A stretch of 64,000 bases of DNA from JALORV01 sp963769745 (GTDB lineage Bacteria; Pseudomonadota; Gammaproteobacteria; Burkholderiales; Burkholderiaceae_F), in NCBI GenBank assembly GCA_963769745.1, contig CAVYNB010000017.1:1-64000 (forward strand), written 5' to 3'. A program made the translations under genes and the position numbers. Position 1 is the stretch's first letter. The number at the start of each line of letters is the position of its first letter. The notes under the pieces were generated by a model, which was given only the letters and a program-made list of their open reading frames with translations, was not told the DNA's origin and did not search any database. This document shows positions 52,564 through 61,434 of the stretch, piece after piece.

Positions 52564-54306
52564 TCAGTGGTTGTCTTTGGGGACTGACGAGCCACTGGAC
52601 CCGACCAGGAAGTCGAGGTCGGCGCCCTTGTCGGCCTGCTGCACGTGATCGAAGTAGAGCTTGGTGTAGCCGCGCGGCATCGGTGCGGCCGGCGCCTTCC
52701 AGGCAGCGCGCCGGCGTGCGAGTTCGGCGTCGGAGACTTCCAGATGCAGGCGACGGTGCTCGACATCGAGCTCGATGAAGTCGCCGCTCTTCACCAATGC
52801 GAGCGTGCCGCCCGCCGCGGCTTCCGGCGCGGCATGCAGCACGACCGTGCCATACGCCGTGCCGCTCATGCGCGCGTCCGAAATGCGCACCATGTCGGTG
52901 ACACCCTGCTTCAACAGCTTGGCCGGAATCGGCATGTTGCCGACCTCGGCCATGCCCGGATAGCCCTTGGGGCCGCAGTTCTTCAGCACGAGGATGTCGT
53001 CGGCGTTTACGTCGAGCGACTCGTCCTCGACCTTCGCGTGCATGTCGGCGCTGTTCTCGAACACCACGGCGCGGCCGCGGTGCTGCATCAATGCCGGTGT
53101 CGCCGCCGACGGCTTGATGACCGCGCCGTCGGGAGCAAGATTGCCGCGCAGCACCGCGATGCCGGCCTTGGCCTTGAACGGATCCGCCAGCGGACGGATC
53201 ACCCGCTGCTTCGGCCCACCCCTTCCCTCGAGGTCGTAGCGCGGCGCGTCCTTGACGTTGTCCCACATCGTCTGGCCGTTGGCGGTCAGCGCATCGCGGT
53301 TGAGCACGTCGCCGAGTTCGCGCAGCACCGCCGGCAGGCCCCCGGCGTAGTAGAAGTCTTCCATCAGATACTGGCCCGACGGCTGCAGGTCGACCAGGCA
53401 CGGCAGGTCGTGGCCGAAGCGGTCCCAGTCTTCGAGCGCGAGCTTGACACCCGCGCGGCCGGCCAGCGCGAGCAGGTGGATCACCGCGTTGGTCGAGCCG
53501 CCGATCGCGGCGTTCGCGCGGATCGCGTTTTCGAACGCGGCGCGCGTCAGGATCTTCGACATCACGAGATCCTCGTCGACCATCGCCACGATGCGACGGC
53601 CGGCCATGCGCGCCAGCACGTTGCGGCGGCCGTCGACCGCCGGGATCGCCGCATTGCCCGGCAGGCCCATGCCGAGCGCCTCGACCATGCAGGCCATCGT
53701 CGACGCGGTGCCCATCGTCATGCAATGGCCGTGCGAGCGGTGCATGCAGCTCTCGGCCTCGAAAAAATCGGCCTGGCTCATGGTTCCCGCGCGCACCGCC
53801 TCGCTCATCTGCCAGACCCCGGTGCCGGAGCCGAGTTCGCCGCCGCGGAACTTGCCCGACAGCATCGGCCCGCCCGACACGCCGATCGACGGCAGATCGA
53901 CGCTCGCTGCGCCCATCAACAAGGCGGGCGTCGTCTTGTCACAGCCCATCAGCAGCACGACGCCGTCGAGCGGGTTCGCGCGTATGGATTCCTCGACGTC
54001 CATGCTGACCAGATTGCGGAACAGCATCGTCGTCGGCCGCATCAGCGTCTCGCCGAGCGACATCACCGGGAACTCGAGCGGGAAGCCGCCCGCCTCCAGC
54101 ACGCCCTGGCGCACCTGATCGGCGAGCACGCGGAAGTGCGTGTTGCACGGGGTCAGCTCGGACCAGGTGTTGCAGATGCCGATCACCGGACGGCCGTCGA
54201 ACTGGTCGTGCGGGATGCCTCGGTTCTTGGTCCACGAGCGATAGATGAAGCCGTCGCGATCGAGGCGACCGAACCAGCTCTGGCTGCGGCGGGGTTTACC
54301 GGACAT
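52564..54306 (-). CDS. IlvD/Edd-family aldonate dehydratase (L-arabinonate dehydratase type)
   Basis: A 580-aa Fe-S dehydratase. It starts MSGKPRRSQSWFGRLDRDGF, close to sugar-acid dehydratases rather than to IlvD proper. Cluster ligands are in GICNTWSELTPCNTHF, LMGCDKTTPALLMGAASVD and SHGHCMTMGTASTMAC. The product would be a 2-keto-3-deoxy aldonate for the neighbouring SDR and FAH-family enzymes. The chain length (about 579) fits L-arabinonate, xylonate and fuconate dehydratases. It starts the minus-strand run from the second operator. Confidence 0.92.
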   Translation of the reverse strand: MSGKPRRSQSWFGRLDRDGFIYRSWTKNRGIPHDQFDGRPVIGICNTWSELTPCNTHFRVLADQVRQGVLEAGGFPLEFPVMSLGETLMRPTTMLFRNLVSMDVEESIRANPLDGVVLLMGCDKTTPALLMGAASVDLPSIGVSGGPMLSGKFRGGELGSGTGVWQMSEAVRAGTMSQADFFEAESCMHRSHGHCMTMGTASTMACMVEALGMGLPGNAAIPAVDGRRNVLARMAGRRIVAMVDEDLVMSKILTRAAFENAIRANAAIGGSTNAVIHLLALAGRAGVKLALEDWDRFGHDLPCLVDLQPSGQYLMEDFYYAGGLPAVLRELGDVLNRDALTANGQTMWDNVKDAPRYDLEGRGGPKQRVIRPLADPFKAKAGIAVLRGNLAPDGAVIKPSAATPALMQHRGRAVVFENSADMHAKVEDESLDVNADDILVLKNCGPKGYPGMAEVGNMPIPAKLLKQGVTDMVRISDARMSGTAYGTVVLHAAPEAAAGGTLALVKSGDFIELDVEHRRLHLEVSDAELARRRAAWKAPAAPMPRGYTKLYFDHVQQADKGADLDFLVGSSGSSVPKDNH

Positions 54307-54347
54307 CGGAGGGTGCAGGAGATAGGCAGGGACGAAAAGTGCCGGCG

Positions 54348-54376
54348 AGTGTATCCACCCACCCCACGGGGGTCAA
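54348..54376 (-). promoter_or_regulatory. Promoter of the IlvD/Edd dehydratase operon
   Basis: On the minus strand TTGACC (54371-54376), a 17-nt spacer and TACACT (54348-54353), with predicted initiation about 35 nt before the dehydratase start. The operator at 54385-54405 lies just upstream of the -35 box. Confidence 0.6.
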
Positions 54377-54384
54377 CGGAAAGC

Positions 54385-54405
54385 GGTCAAGTGGTCTGAC
54401 CAATT
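54385..54405. promoter_or_regulatory. Candidate GntR operator, copy 2
   Basis: A TGGTCTGACCA palindrome (54392-54402) inside a 21-nt element identical to that at 38568-38588 except for the central base. It lies in the 167-nt divergent spacer between the dehydratase and SDR genes. A TATAGT -10 candidate for the SDR side is at 54431-54436, without a convincing -35. Confidence 0.8.
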
Positions 54406-54473
54406 TGCGGCGCGACGCCAGGTTAGGTCTTATAGTCGTGCGGCGGCGCACCAGCCGCCGGGAGAGGCAGGAC

Positions 54474-55220
54474 ATGAATCAACTCGACATGCAGGGGCGC
54501 GCCGCCATCGTCACCGGCGGCGCGGCGGGTATCGGGCTGGCGATTGCACGGCGCCTGGTCGCCTCCGGTGCGCGCGTCAGCCTCTGGGACCGTGATGCGG
54601 CGGCGCTCGACTCTGCCGCGAAGGCACTGGGCCACGGCACCCACGTGGCCGCGGTCGATGTGACGCGCGAAGAAGCCGTCGCGGCCGCGTTCGCCGCGTC
54701 GGCTGCTGCGCTGAAGCGCATCGACGCACTGGTCTGCAGCGCCGGCATCACGGGGCCGAACACCACCGTCGAGCAGTACCCGCTGGCGGCATGGAAGGAG
54801 GTCATCGACATCAACCTCACGGGACTTTTCCTGTGCAACCGGGTCGTCATCCCGCACATGACCGCGAACGCGTACGGGCGCATCGTCAACATCGCCTCGA
54901 TCGCGGGCAAGGAAGGCAATCCGAACGCCTCGGCCTACAGCGCGTCGAAGGCCGCGGTCGTCGCGCTGACCAAGTCGCTTGGCAAGGAACTCGCGAAGAC
55001 CGGCATCTGCGTCAACTGCGTGACCCCGGCCGCGGTGAAGACCGGCATGTTTGCGCAGATGACCCAGACCCACATCGACTTCATGCTGTCGAAGATCCCG
55101 ATGGGCCGCTTTGGTGAAGTCGACGAGATCGCGGCATTGGTGACATGGCTCGCCACCGAGGAGTGCTCGTTTTCGACAGGCGCCGTGTTCGACCTGTCCG
55201 GCGGCCGGGCGGTCTACTGA
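54474..55220 (+). CDS. SDR-family dehydrogenase
   Basis: A 248-aa classical SDR. The cofactor loop TGGAAGIGLAIA is near residue 14. CSAGI follows, then Ser in NIASIAGKEGN and catalytic YSASKAA. The ending GAVFDLSGGRAVY is typical of sugar-pathway SDRs. A GGGAGAGG purine tract precedes the ATG. Its promoter region carries the second operator, so it should be co-regulated with the cluster. It is followed at once by the Ldh_2 gene. Confidence 0.88.
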   Translation: MNQLDMQGRAAIVTGGAAGIGLAIARRLVASGARVSLWDRDAAALDSAAKALGHGTHVAAVDVTREEAVAAAFAASAAALKRIDALVCSAGITGPNTTVEQYPLAAWKEVIDINLTGLFLCNRVVIPHMTANAYGRIVNIASIAGKEGNPNASAYSASKAAVVALTKSLGKELAKTGICVNCVTPAAVKTGMFAQMTQTHIDFMLSKIPMGRFGEVDEIAALVTWLATEECSFSTGAVFDLSGGRAVY

Positions 55221-56276
55221 TGATGGCGGCGCGCTACGCGGCCGAAGCGCTGCGCTCGATGGCAGCGACCTTGCTCGCCACCGCCGGCATGTCTGCGGAC
55301 ATGGCGCGCGATGTCGCCACGGTGCTCGTTGAAGGGGATCTGCTGGGACACGACACGCACGGCCTGGCGTTGCTGGCGCCCTACCTTGCCGAACTCGAGA
55401 GCGGTTCGCTCCGCAAGGCCGGCACCTATCGTGTCCTCAACGAACGCGCCGCCGCGGCGCTGTGGGACGGCGAGCGCCTGCCCGGCCCGTGGCTGACCCT
55501 GCGCGCGATCGATGACGCAATCGCGCGCGCGCAACACTGCGGCACCGGCACCGTCGTCATCCGCCGCAGCCACCACATCGCCTGCCTCGCGGCCTACCTG
55601 ACGCGCGCGACCGAGCGCGGCTATCGTGCTGCTGCTGACCTGCTCCGATCCGAACTCGGCCAGCGTCGCGCCGCATGGGGGACTCAAGCCGGTGTTCACG
55701 CCGGACCCGCTGGCGTTCGGTGTGCCGACCTCCGGCGATCCGGTGCTGATCGACCTGTCGGCCTCGCTCACCACCAACGGCATGAGCGCGCGCCTGCACA
55801 AGCAAGGGCGCAAGTTCACGAACGCATGGCTGCTCGACGCCAGCGGCCGCGCGACCGACGACCCGGCCGTGCTGTTCACTGAACCCAAAGGCACGATCCT
55901 GCCGGCCGGAGGCGTCGATGCCGGTCACAAGGGCTACGCGCTCGCGCTGATCGTCGAGATGCTGACCGGCGCGCTGGCCGGTTTCGGCCGCGCCGATCCG
56001 AAGGAAGGCTGGGGAGCGACCGTTGCGGTGCACGTCATCGATCCGGACGCGTTTGGCGGTCGCGCATCCTTCGAGCGTCAGGCCGACTGGCTGGTGGAAG
56101 CCTGCCGCACCAACCCGCCGCGCCCTGGCGTCGATGCCGTGCGACTACCTGGGCAGCGCGGCCTTTCGCTGCGCCGCGAGCAGTTGCAGCGCGGCGTGGC
56201 GCTGAACGAGGACATCATGCCGGCGCTGATTCCGTGGGCAAGCAAGCTTGACGTCAAGCTGCCCACCGCACTGTGA
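55220..56276 (+). CDS. Ldh_2-family dehydrogenase with a frame break
   Basis: Two overlapping frames together make one complete member of the malate/L-lactate dehydrogenase type 2 family. The first runs from ATG 55220 (overlapping the SDR stop by one base) through LVEGDLLGHDTHGLALLAPYL and VVIRRSHHIACLAAYLTRATERGY. The second picks up at VLLLTCSDPNSASVAPHGG and continues through DAGHKGYALALIVEML to 56276. One extra base (or two missing) near 55623-55630, in a CTG-repeat stretch, separates them. Repaired, it would be about 351 aa and resemble the gene at 40347. Either a sequencing error or a recent pseudogene. Confidence 0.82.
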
Positions 56277-56364
56277 ATCGAAGGCTTGCACAAGAACCCG
56301 CGCGAGCAGTCGGCGCGCAATGCCACTACCCACTGCGTTGAATTCCACGAGCCTTGACAGGCCA

Positions 56365-56769
56365 CTACGAGCAGCTGACCGTCACCGAGTGGGTGTGACC
56401 GTCGCCGCCCGCGGTCGAGCCGACCGTGATCGTTGTGCCGGCCGCGCCCGTCTTGAGTTGCGCCAGTTGCGCCGCGGTCAGCGTCACGAGGTGGTTGTGG
56501 TCCGCCGTTCCCAGGATGCTGTAGACCTTGTCGACGGTTGAATCAACGTCGGCGGGTGGAATCACCAGGGCATGGCCGTGGTTCGCGGATATGTTCGTAG
56601 CGCCGCACAACAGGGCGGGTGTCGGCGGCGGCGGCGGTGGCACCGGGACCGGCATGGTCGGCGGCGGTGGTGGCGGGGAACTGTAGTCGCTGCCGCCGCA
56701 TCCTGTGAACATCAAGGCAACGGCGCTACCAGTGAGATCGGCGACGAACAATCGACGGGATGCATTCAT
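56365..56769 (-). CDS. His-rich probable lipoprotein of unknown function
   Basis: A 134-aa exported protein. The signal MNASRRLFVADLTGSAVALM leads to a lipobox-like FTGC, then a Gly/Ser/Pro-rich stretch with two poly-Pro runs. The folded part has two similar His patches, HGHALVIPPADV and DHNHLVTLTAAQLAQL, and ends GGDGHTHSVTVSC, which could bind metal. GGGAGG precedes the ATG at 56769. I do not know its role. It is divergent from the aminotransferase gene. Confidence 0.75.
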   Translation of the reverse strand: MNASRRLFVADLTGSAVALMFTGCGGSDYSSPPPPPPTMPVPVPPPPPPTPALLCGATNISANHGHALVIPPADVDSTVDKVYSILGTADHNHLVTLTAAQLAQLKTGAAGTTITVGSTAGGDGHTHSVTVSCS

Positions 56770-57018
56770 GAGGACCTCCCTGGGCGGCAGAGGTTTGGGG
56801 ACAGCGGCTGGCATCGGCATGCTGCTACCGGACAGTCCTGCTGTCACTCCCTTGTCTGTACCAGCCCCGCCAGGAATAAAGCGACAGCGATGGGTGTTGC
56901 CCACGACACAGCCCGCGGGACGGTTCAATCACAGCGTGCGTGCCGCGAAACACGACTGAGCACCCGGTCCGGACGGATTGCTGCGGAACGTCGATTGACG
57001 AATTGCGATAATCGGCCG

Positions 57019-58193
57019 GTGATACGCGAAACGATTCAACAACTGCCGGCCTCTCGCATCCGCGAAGTTGCCAACGCCGGACTCGCGCGCAGCGATGTCC
57101 TCAAGTTCTGGTTCGGCGAAGGCGACCAGATCACGCCCGCGTTCATCCGCGAGGCTGCCAAGGCCGCGCTCGATGCCGGCGAGACGTTCTACAACCACAA
57201 TCTCGGCATCATCGAACTGCGCGAGACGCTGGCCGGCTATGCGAACCGGCTGCACGCTCCACGCAGCCCGATCTCGTCGGATCGCATCGCAGTGACCAGC
57301 GCCGGAGTGCACGCGCTGTCGCTGGTCGACCAGGCGCTGATCGATCCCGGCGATCGCGTCGTGATCGTCACGCCGGTGTGGCCGAACCTGACTTCGATGC
57401 CACGGATCATGAGCGCCAACGTCGTTCGCGTCGCACTCGAATGCCGCGCGGCGCCTGGTCGCTCGATCTGCAGAAGCTGCTCGATGCCGCCACACCGGAC
57501 ACGCGGCTCGTGCTGGTGAACTCGCCGAACAATCCGACCGGCTGGACGATGCCGCAGCGCGACTGGGACGCCCTGCTCGCGCATTGCCGGCGGCACGGCA
57601 TCTGGCTGGTGAGCGATGACGCCTACGAACGGCTGGTGTTCGATCCGGCGCTGACCATCGATGGGCACGCACCGGGCGTGCTGGCCGCCATCGACGACGA
57701 AGATCGTGTGATCAGCGCCAATACGTTCTCGAAGAGCTGGACCATGACCGGCTGGCGACTCGGCTGGCTGGTGGCACCGAAGAGTTTCATTGCACAGATC
57801 GGCAAGGTGATCGAGTTCAACACGTCGTGCGCGCCGACGTTTGTGCAGCAGGCCGGCATCGTCGCCGTACGCGACGGCGAGTCGCTGGTGAAACAGACTG
57901 TGGCTCGCCTGCGTGCCTCGCGCGACCTGCTGGTCGAATCCCTTGCTGCGCTGCCCGGCACGGAGGTCGCGCCGCCGCCCGGAGCGATGTATCTGTTCTT
58001 CCGCATCGCTGGTCGCAGCGACGACAGCCTCGCGTTCGCGAAGCGGCTCGTGGCCGAATCCGGGCTCGGCATCGCACCGGGCGTCGCCTTCGGACCGGAA
58101 GGCGAAGGCTTTCTGCGCTGGTGCTTCGCTGCTTCGGACGCGCTGCTATTGCAGGGCGTGGAACGGCTGCAGCGCTTCCTCGAACGCCGCTAA
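57019..58193 (+). CDS. PLP-dependent class I/II aminotransferase with a frame break
   Basis: Two overlapping frames join into one aminotransferase of about 391 aa. The first starts at GTG 57019 (IRETIQQLPASRIREVANAG, FWFGEGDQITPAFI) and runs to RIMSANVVRVALE. The second begins near PRGAWSLDLQKLLDAATP and carries VNSPNNPTGW, SDDAYERLVF and the PLP-lysine region ANTFSKSWTMTGWRLGW. One base is missing near 57435-57445. The substrate cannot be predicted. Its 3' end overlaps the convergent GNAT gene by 4 nt. Confidence 0.84.
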
Positions 58194-59062
58194 GGGCTCG
58201 CGCGTTCCGAGTCGCCCATGCGCTGCACGCCTCGCTGCAGGCCGGCGGCGGCGAATCCCACGCTGGCGTAGAGCTGCTCCGGCATCTCGCCGGCGGCGGC
58301 GACGATGATCAGCCGATCCGCCTGGAGCCCATCCTTCGCATGCCGGGCGGCCAAGGCGATCAGTGCGCGACACAGGCCGCGGCGACGGTAGTCGGACTCG
58401 GTCATGACGGACTGGTAGCGGGCCAGGCGCTCGCCGTCTTCGCGCTCGGTCTCCGCGTACACGCCGAGCGCCGCTACCAGACGCGGTGCCGATCCGACCT
58501 GATCGATGAAGGCACCGAACCAGTTGCCACGGCCGGCACGGGCCAGGGCGCGCCAGCTCGCCACGCGTTGCCGCGCGAACGAGCGATAGCCCTCCTCCCC
58601 GTACTGCGGGTCGCGCGTAGCCACACTCAGTTCCACCAGCGCCGACCAGGCGCTTTCGGCCTCCGCGCCGTCCAGCGCAAACGGCCGCATTTGCGCGTCG
58701 ATCGTCGGCGCGGGCACCAACGGAACTTCAGTGCTCTGCATCACGACCGCGTTGTTCTGCGAGTAGCCGTCGGCCAGGAATGCGTCGATGTCTCCCGACG
58801 CGTCTTCCATCCAGCCAAAGGCGCGGTGCGTCGATAGCGGTTGGTTCGCAGCGATGAGTTGCTCGAACAGCATCGGCCAGCGCCGAGCGTCACCGGGCCC
58901 GGGGGCGCGCTCGAACAGCAGGTAGTTGCCCCAGTAGTACGTCGGATTCGAGGGCGTGCGGATCACACGGCAACCGTGCTCGGCACGGCAGTCGATCACC
59001 TCGCCATCGGCCCGATGGAAGATGAGCTCGCTGCGAAAACCGAGCGCGGCCGCCGACACCAT
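58190..59062 (-). CDS. GNAT family N-acetyltransferase
   Basis: A 290-aa protein with an N-terminal segment (GFRSELIFHRADGEVIDC, VIRTPSNPTYYWGNYLLF) found in a conserved GNAT subfamily and a C-terminal acetyl-CoA domain (SVMTESDYRRRGLCRALIAL). I chose the ATG at 59062. A GTG at 59092 would overlap the upstream peptidase stop as GTGA. It is probably co-transcribed with the M3 peptidase. Substrate unknown. Confidence 0.82.
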   Translation of the reverse strand: MVSAAALGFRSELIFHRADGEVIDCRAEHGCRVIRTPSNPTYYWGNYLLFERAPGPGDARRWPMLFEQLIAANQPLSTHRAFGWMEDASGDIDAFLADGYSQNNAVVMQSTEVPLVPAPTIDAQMRPFALDGAEAESAWSALVELSVATRDPQYGEEGYRSFARQRVASWRALARAGRGNWFGAFIDQVGSAPRLVAALGVYAETEREDGERLARYQSVMTESDYRRRGLCRALIALAARHAKDGLQADRLIIVAAAGEMPEQLYASVGFAAAGLQRGVQRMGDSERASP

Positions 59063-59088
59063 GCATGCGCACCCACGGTCCGGCAAGT

Positions 59089-61149
59089 TCACGCCGTCGC
59101 CGACGCTCCCGCCAGGCCGCGCTTGGCAAGCATCGCCTCGACCCGGGGATCGCGACCGCGAAACGCACGGAAGGCGGCGCCGGGCTCCAGCGTATTGCCC
59201 GCCGAGTAGACAAAGCGCTGCAGCCGCTCCGCCACCGCCGGGTCGAATGGACTGCCGGCCTCCAGGAAGGCGTCGTAGCCGTCGGCATCCAGGACTTCGG
59301 CCCACATGTAGACGTAGTAGCCGGCCGCATAGCCGGAACTCGCGAACAGATGCAGGAAGTGCGGCAGCCGATGACGCATCAGGATTTCGCGCGGCATTCC
59401 GAGACGCGCCAGTTCATCGCGTTCGAATGTGGTGATGTCGACGCCCGCCGGATCGGCCTGCGCATGCAGCGCCATGTCGACCAGCGCGCAGGCCGTGTAT
59501 TCGACGGTCTCGAAGCCCTGGTTGAAGCGCCGGGCCTGCTCGAGCCGTTCGATCAGGTCGTCCGGCATTGGCTCGCCGGTCTCGACATGCCGCGCATGGC
59601 GCTTGAGCACCTGGGGTTCGAGCAGCCAGTTCTCGAAGATCTGCGACGGCAGTTCGACGAAGTCGCGCAGCACCTGCGTCCCCGACAGGCTTTCGAAGGT
59701 CACCTGCGACAGCAGGCCATGCAGGCCGTGTCCGAACTCGTGGAACAGCGTCAGCGCATCGTCGAGCGACAGCAGCGTCGGCTCGCCCGGTGCACCCTTC
59801 GCGAAGTTGTTGTTGTTGACGATGATCGGCAGCACGTCGCCGGCGATGCGCGACTGCAGGCGATACGCGCTCATCCATGCGCCACCGCGCTTGGTCGGCC
59901 GCGCAAAGTTGTCGTGCAGGAAAATGCCGACCAGCCGGTCGTCGCGGCCATGGACTTCATAGACCCTGACATCCGGGTGATACGCGACGATTTCCGGTCG
60001 CGCCACGAAGCGCAGGCCGAACAGGCGCTGCGCGCAATCGAACGCGGCGTCGACCACGCGTTCGAGCGGGAAGTACGGCTTGACCACCGAATCATCGACG
60101 GCATAGCGCACCTGGCGGACCTTCTCCGCGTAGTAGCGCCAGTCCCACGGCTCGATCGCCGACGCTTCGCCGCGAGACGCGGCCATCGCGCTGAGCGCTG
60201 CGCGCTCGTCCGCAGCCCGCTTCTTCGCCGGGGTCCATACCTGTTCGAGCAGTCGCGCGACGGCCGCCGGCGTGCCGGCCATGCGATCGACCAGCGCGTA
60301 CTCGGCGTAGGTGGCGTAGCCCATCAGGCGCGCCTGCTCATGCCGCAGCGCGAGAATCTCGCGCGCGATCGGCCGGTTGTCGTGCTCGCCATCGTGTTCG
60401 CCGCGCGACGTCCACGCCTTGAATGCCTGCTCGCGCAGATCGCGACGGTCCGAATAGGTCAGGAACGGCGCCACCAGCGAGCGGCTCAGCGTGATCGCCC
60501 AGCCGTCCGGACGTCCGCGCTGCTGCGCCGCCTCGTGCGCCGACGCGCGCAGGAACGGAGGCAGGCCGGCCAGGTCGCGCTCGTCGGCGAGCCACAGTGC
60601 CCAGCTGGACTCGTCGTGCAGCACGTTCTGTGAAAACGCCGTCTGCAGTTCCGCCAGACGCTCGACGATGACGCCGAAGCGCTGCTTGTCGGATGTCGAC
60701 AGTCGGGCACCCGCCAGCACGAAGTCCAGATGCACGCGCTCCAGCAGGCGGCGCGCCTCAGGCGCCAGGTCGAGCGCTTCGCGCTCGGCATGCAGCGCAT
60801 CGATGCGGGCGAACAGCGCACCGTTCAGGTAGATCGCGCTCCAGTGCGCAGCCAGTCGCGGCGACATCGTGCGCTCGACAGCCTGGAGTTCAGGCGAGGT
60901 CTCCGAGCTGCACAGGTTGTGGAACAGCTGGCCGACGCGCGCCAGCAGGCGCCCGCTCGCATCGAACGGCACGATCGTGTTGTCGAACGTCGGTAAGTCA
61001 GTCTGCGCGGCGAGGCGGCCGATCTCGGCAGCATGCTGCGCCAGCGCGACATCGAAGGCGGGCGCAAAGTGTCCGGCGCGGACCTCGGTAAACGGGGGCA
61101 GCCCGTAAGGAGTTTTCCACTCGGCAAGCAGGGGATTGTCGTTGGTCAT
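59089..61149 (-). CDS. M3-family oligopeptidase (oligopeptidase A/Dcp type)
   Basis: A 686-aa cytoplasmic zinc metallopeptidase that degrades short peptides, including those left by proteases and signal peptides. The zinc site HEFGHGLH is at residues 470-477. The family blocks GIFLHDNFARPTKRGGAWM, DFVELPSQIFENWL and YAAGYYVYMWAEVLDADGYDAF are intact. I chose the ATG at 61149 (MTNDNPLLAEWKTPYGLPPF), the usual family start. Whether it is a PrlC or Dcp ortholog is not certain. Confidence 0.93.
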   Translation of the reverse strand: MTNDNPLLAEWKTPYGLPPFTEVRAGHFAPAFDVALAQHAAEIGRLAAQTDLPTFDNTIVPFDASGRLLARVGQLFHNLCSSETSPELQAVERTMSPRLAAHWSAIYLNGALFARIDALHAEREALDLAPEARRLLERVHLDFVLAGARLSTSDKQRFGVIVERLAELQTAFSQNVLHDESSWALWLADERDLAGLPPFLRASAHEAAQQRGRPDGWAITLSRSLVAPFLTYSDRRDLREQAFKAWTSRGEHDGEHDNRPIAREILALRHEQARLMGYATYAEYALVDRMAGTPAAVARLLEQVWTPAKKRAADERAALSAMAASRGEASAIEPWDWRYYAEKVRQVRYAVDDSVVKPYFPLERVVDAAFDCAQRLFGLRFVARPEIVAYHPDVRVYEVHGRDDRLVGIFLHDNFARPTKRGGAWMSAYRLQSRIAGDVLPIIVNNNNFAKGAPGEPTLLSLDDALTLFHEFGHGLHGLLSQVTFESLSGTQVLRDFVELPSQIFENWLLEPQVLKRHARHVETGEPMPDDLIERLEQARRFNQGFETVEYTACALVDMALHAQADPAGVDITTFERDELARLGMPREILMRHRLPHFLHLFASSGYAAGYYVYMWAEVLDADGYDAFLEAGSPFDPAVAERLQRFVYSAGNTLEPGAAFRAFRGRDPRVEAMLAKRGLAGASATA

Positions 61150-61434
61150 CGGTGCACTTTCGGAGGACCCGCAACGATACCGAAGGTCCGTTCGTGTTGC
61201 GATCCCAGGCAACCCCGCGATTTCGGCATTCCGGCGGACGAGTTGAGCGTGCCATGACCGCCCGCCAGCGCGACCGATGAACGGTGCGATCGATCGTGTC
61301 TGCACAGCCCGCGCGTAGCCGTCGCCGACGAAAGGCACGTCGCGCCGTTACGCGGCGTTTCCGTTTGTAAAGTTGCTAGGGCCCTCGTCGATTCAGCGTT
61401 CAGATGCCGGCCATCGGTACGAGGGGAGTCGACG

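Noticed and set aside
33113..56276. Horizontal acquisition of the catabolic island as a mobile element.
   Set aside because: No integrase, transposase, flanking repeats or tRNA junction was seen, and base composition by eye is like the rest of the window.
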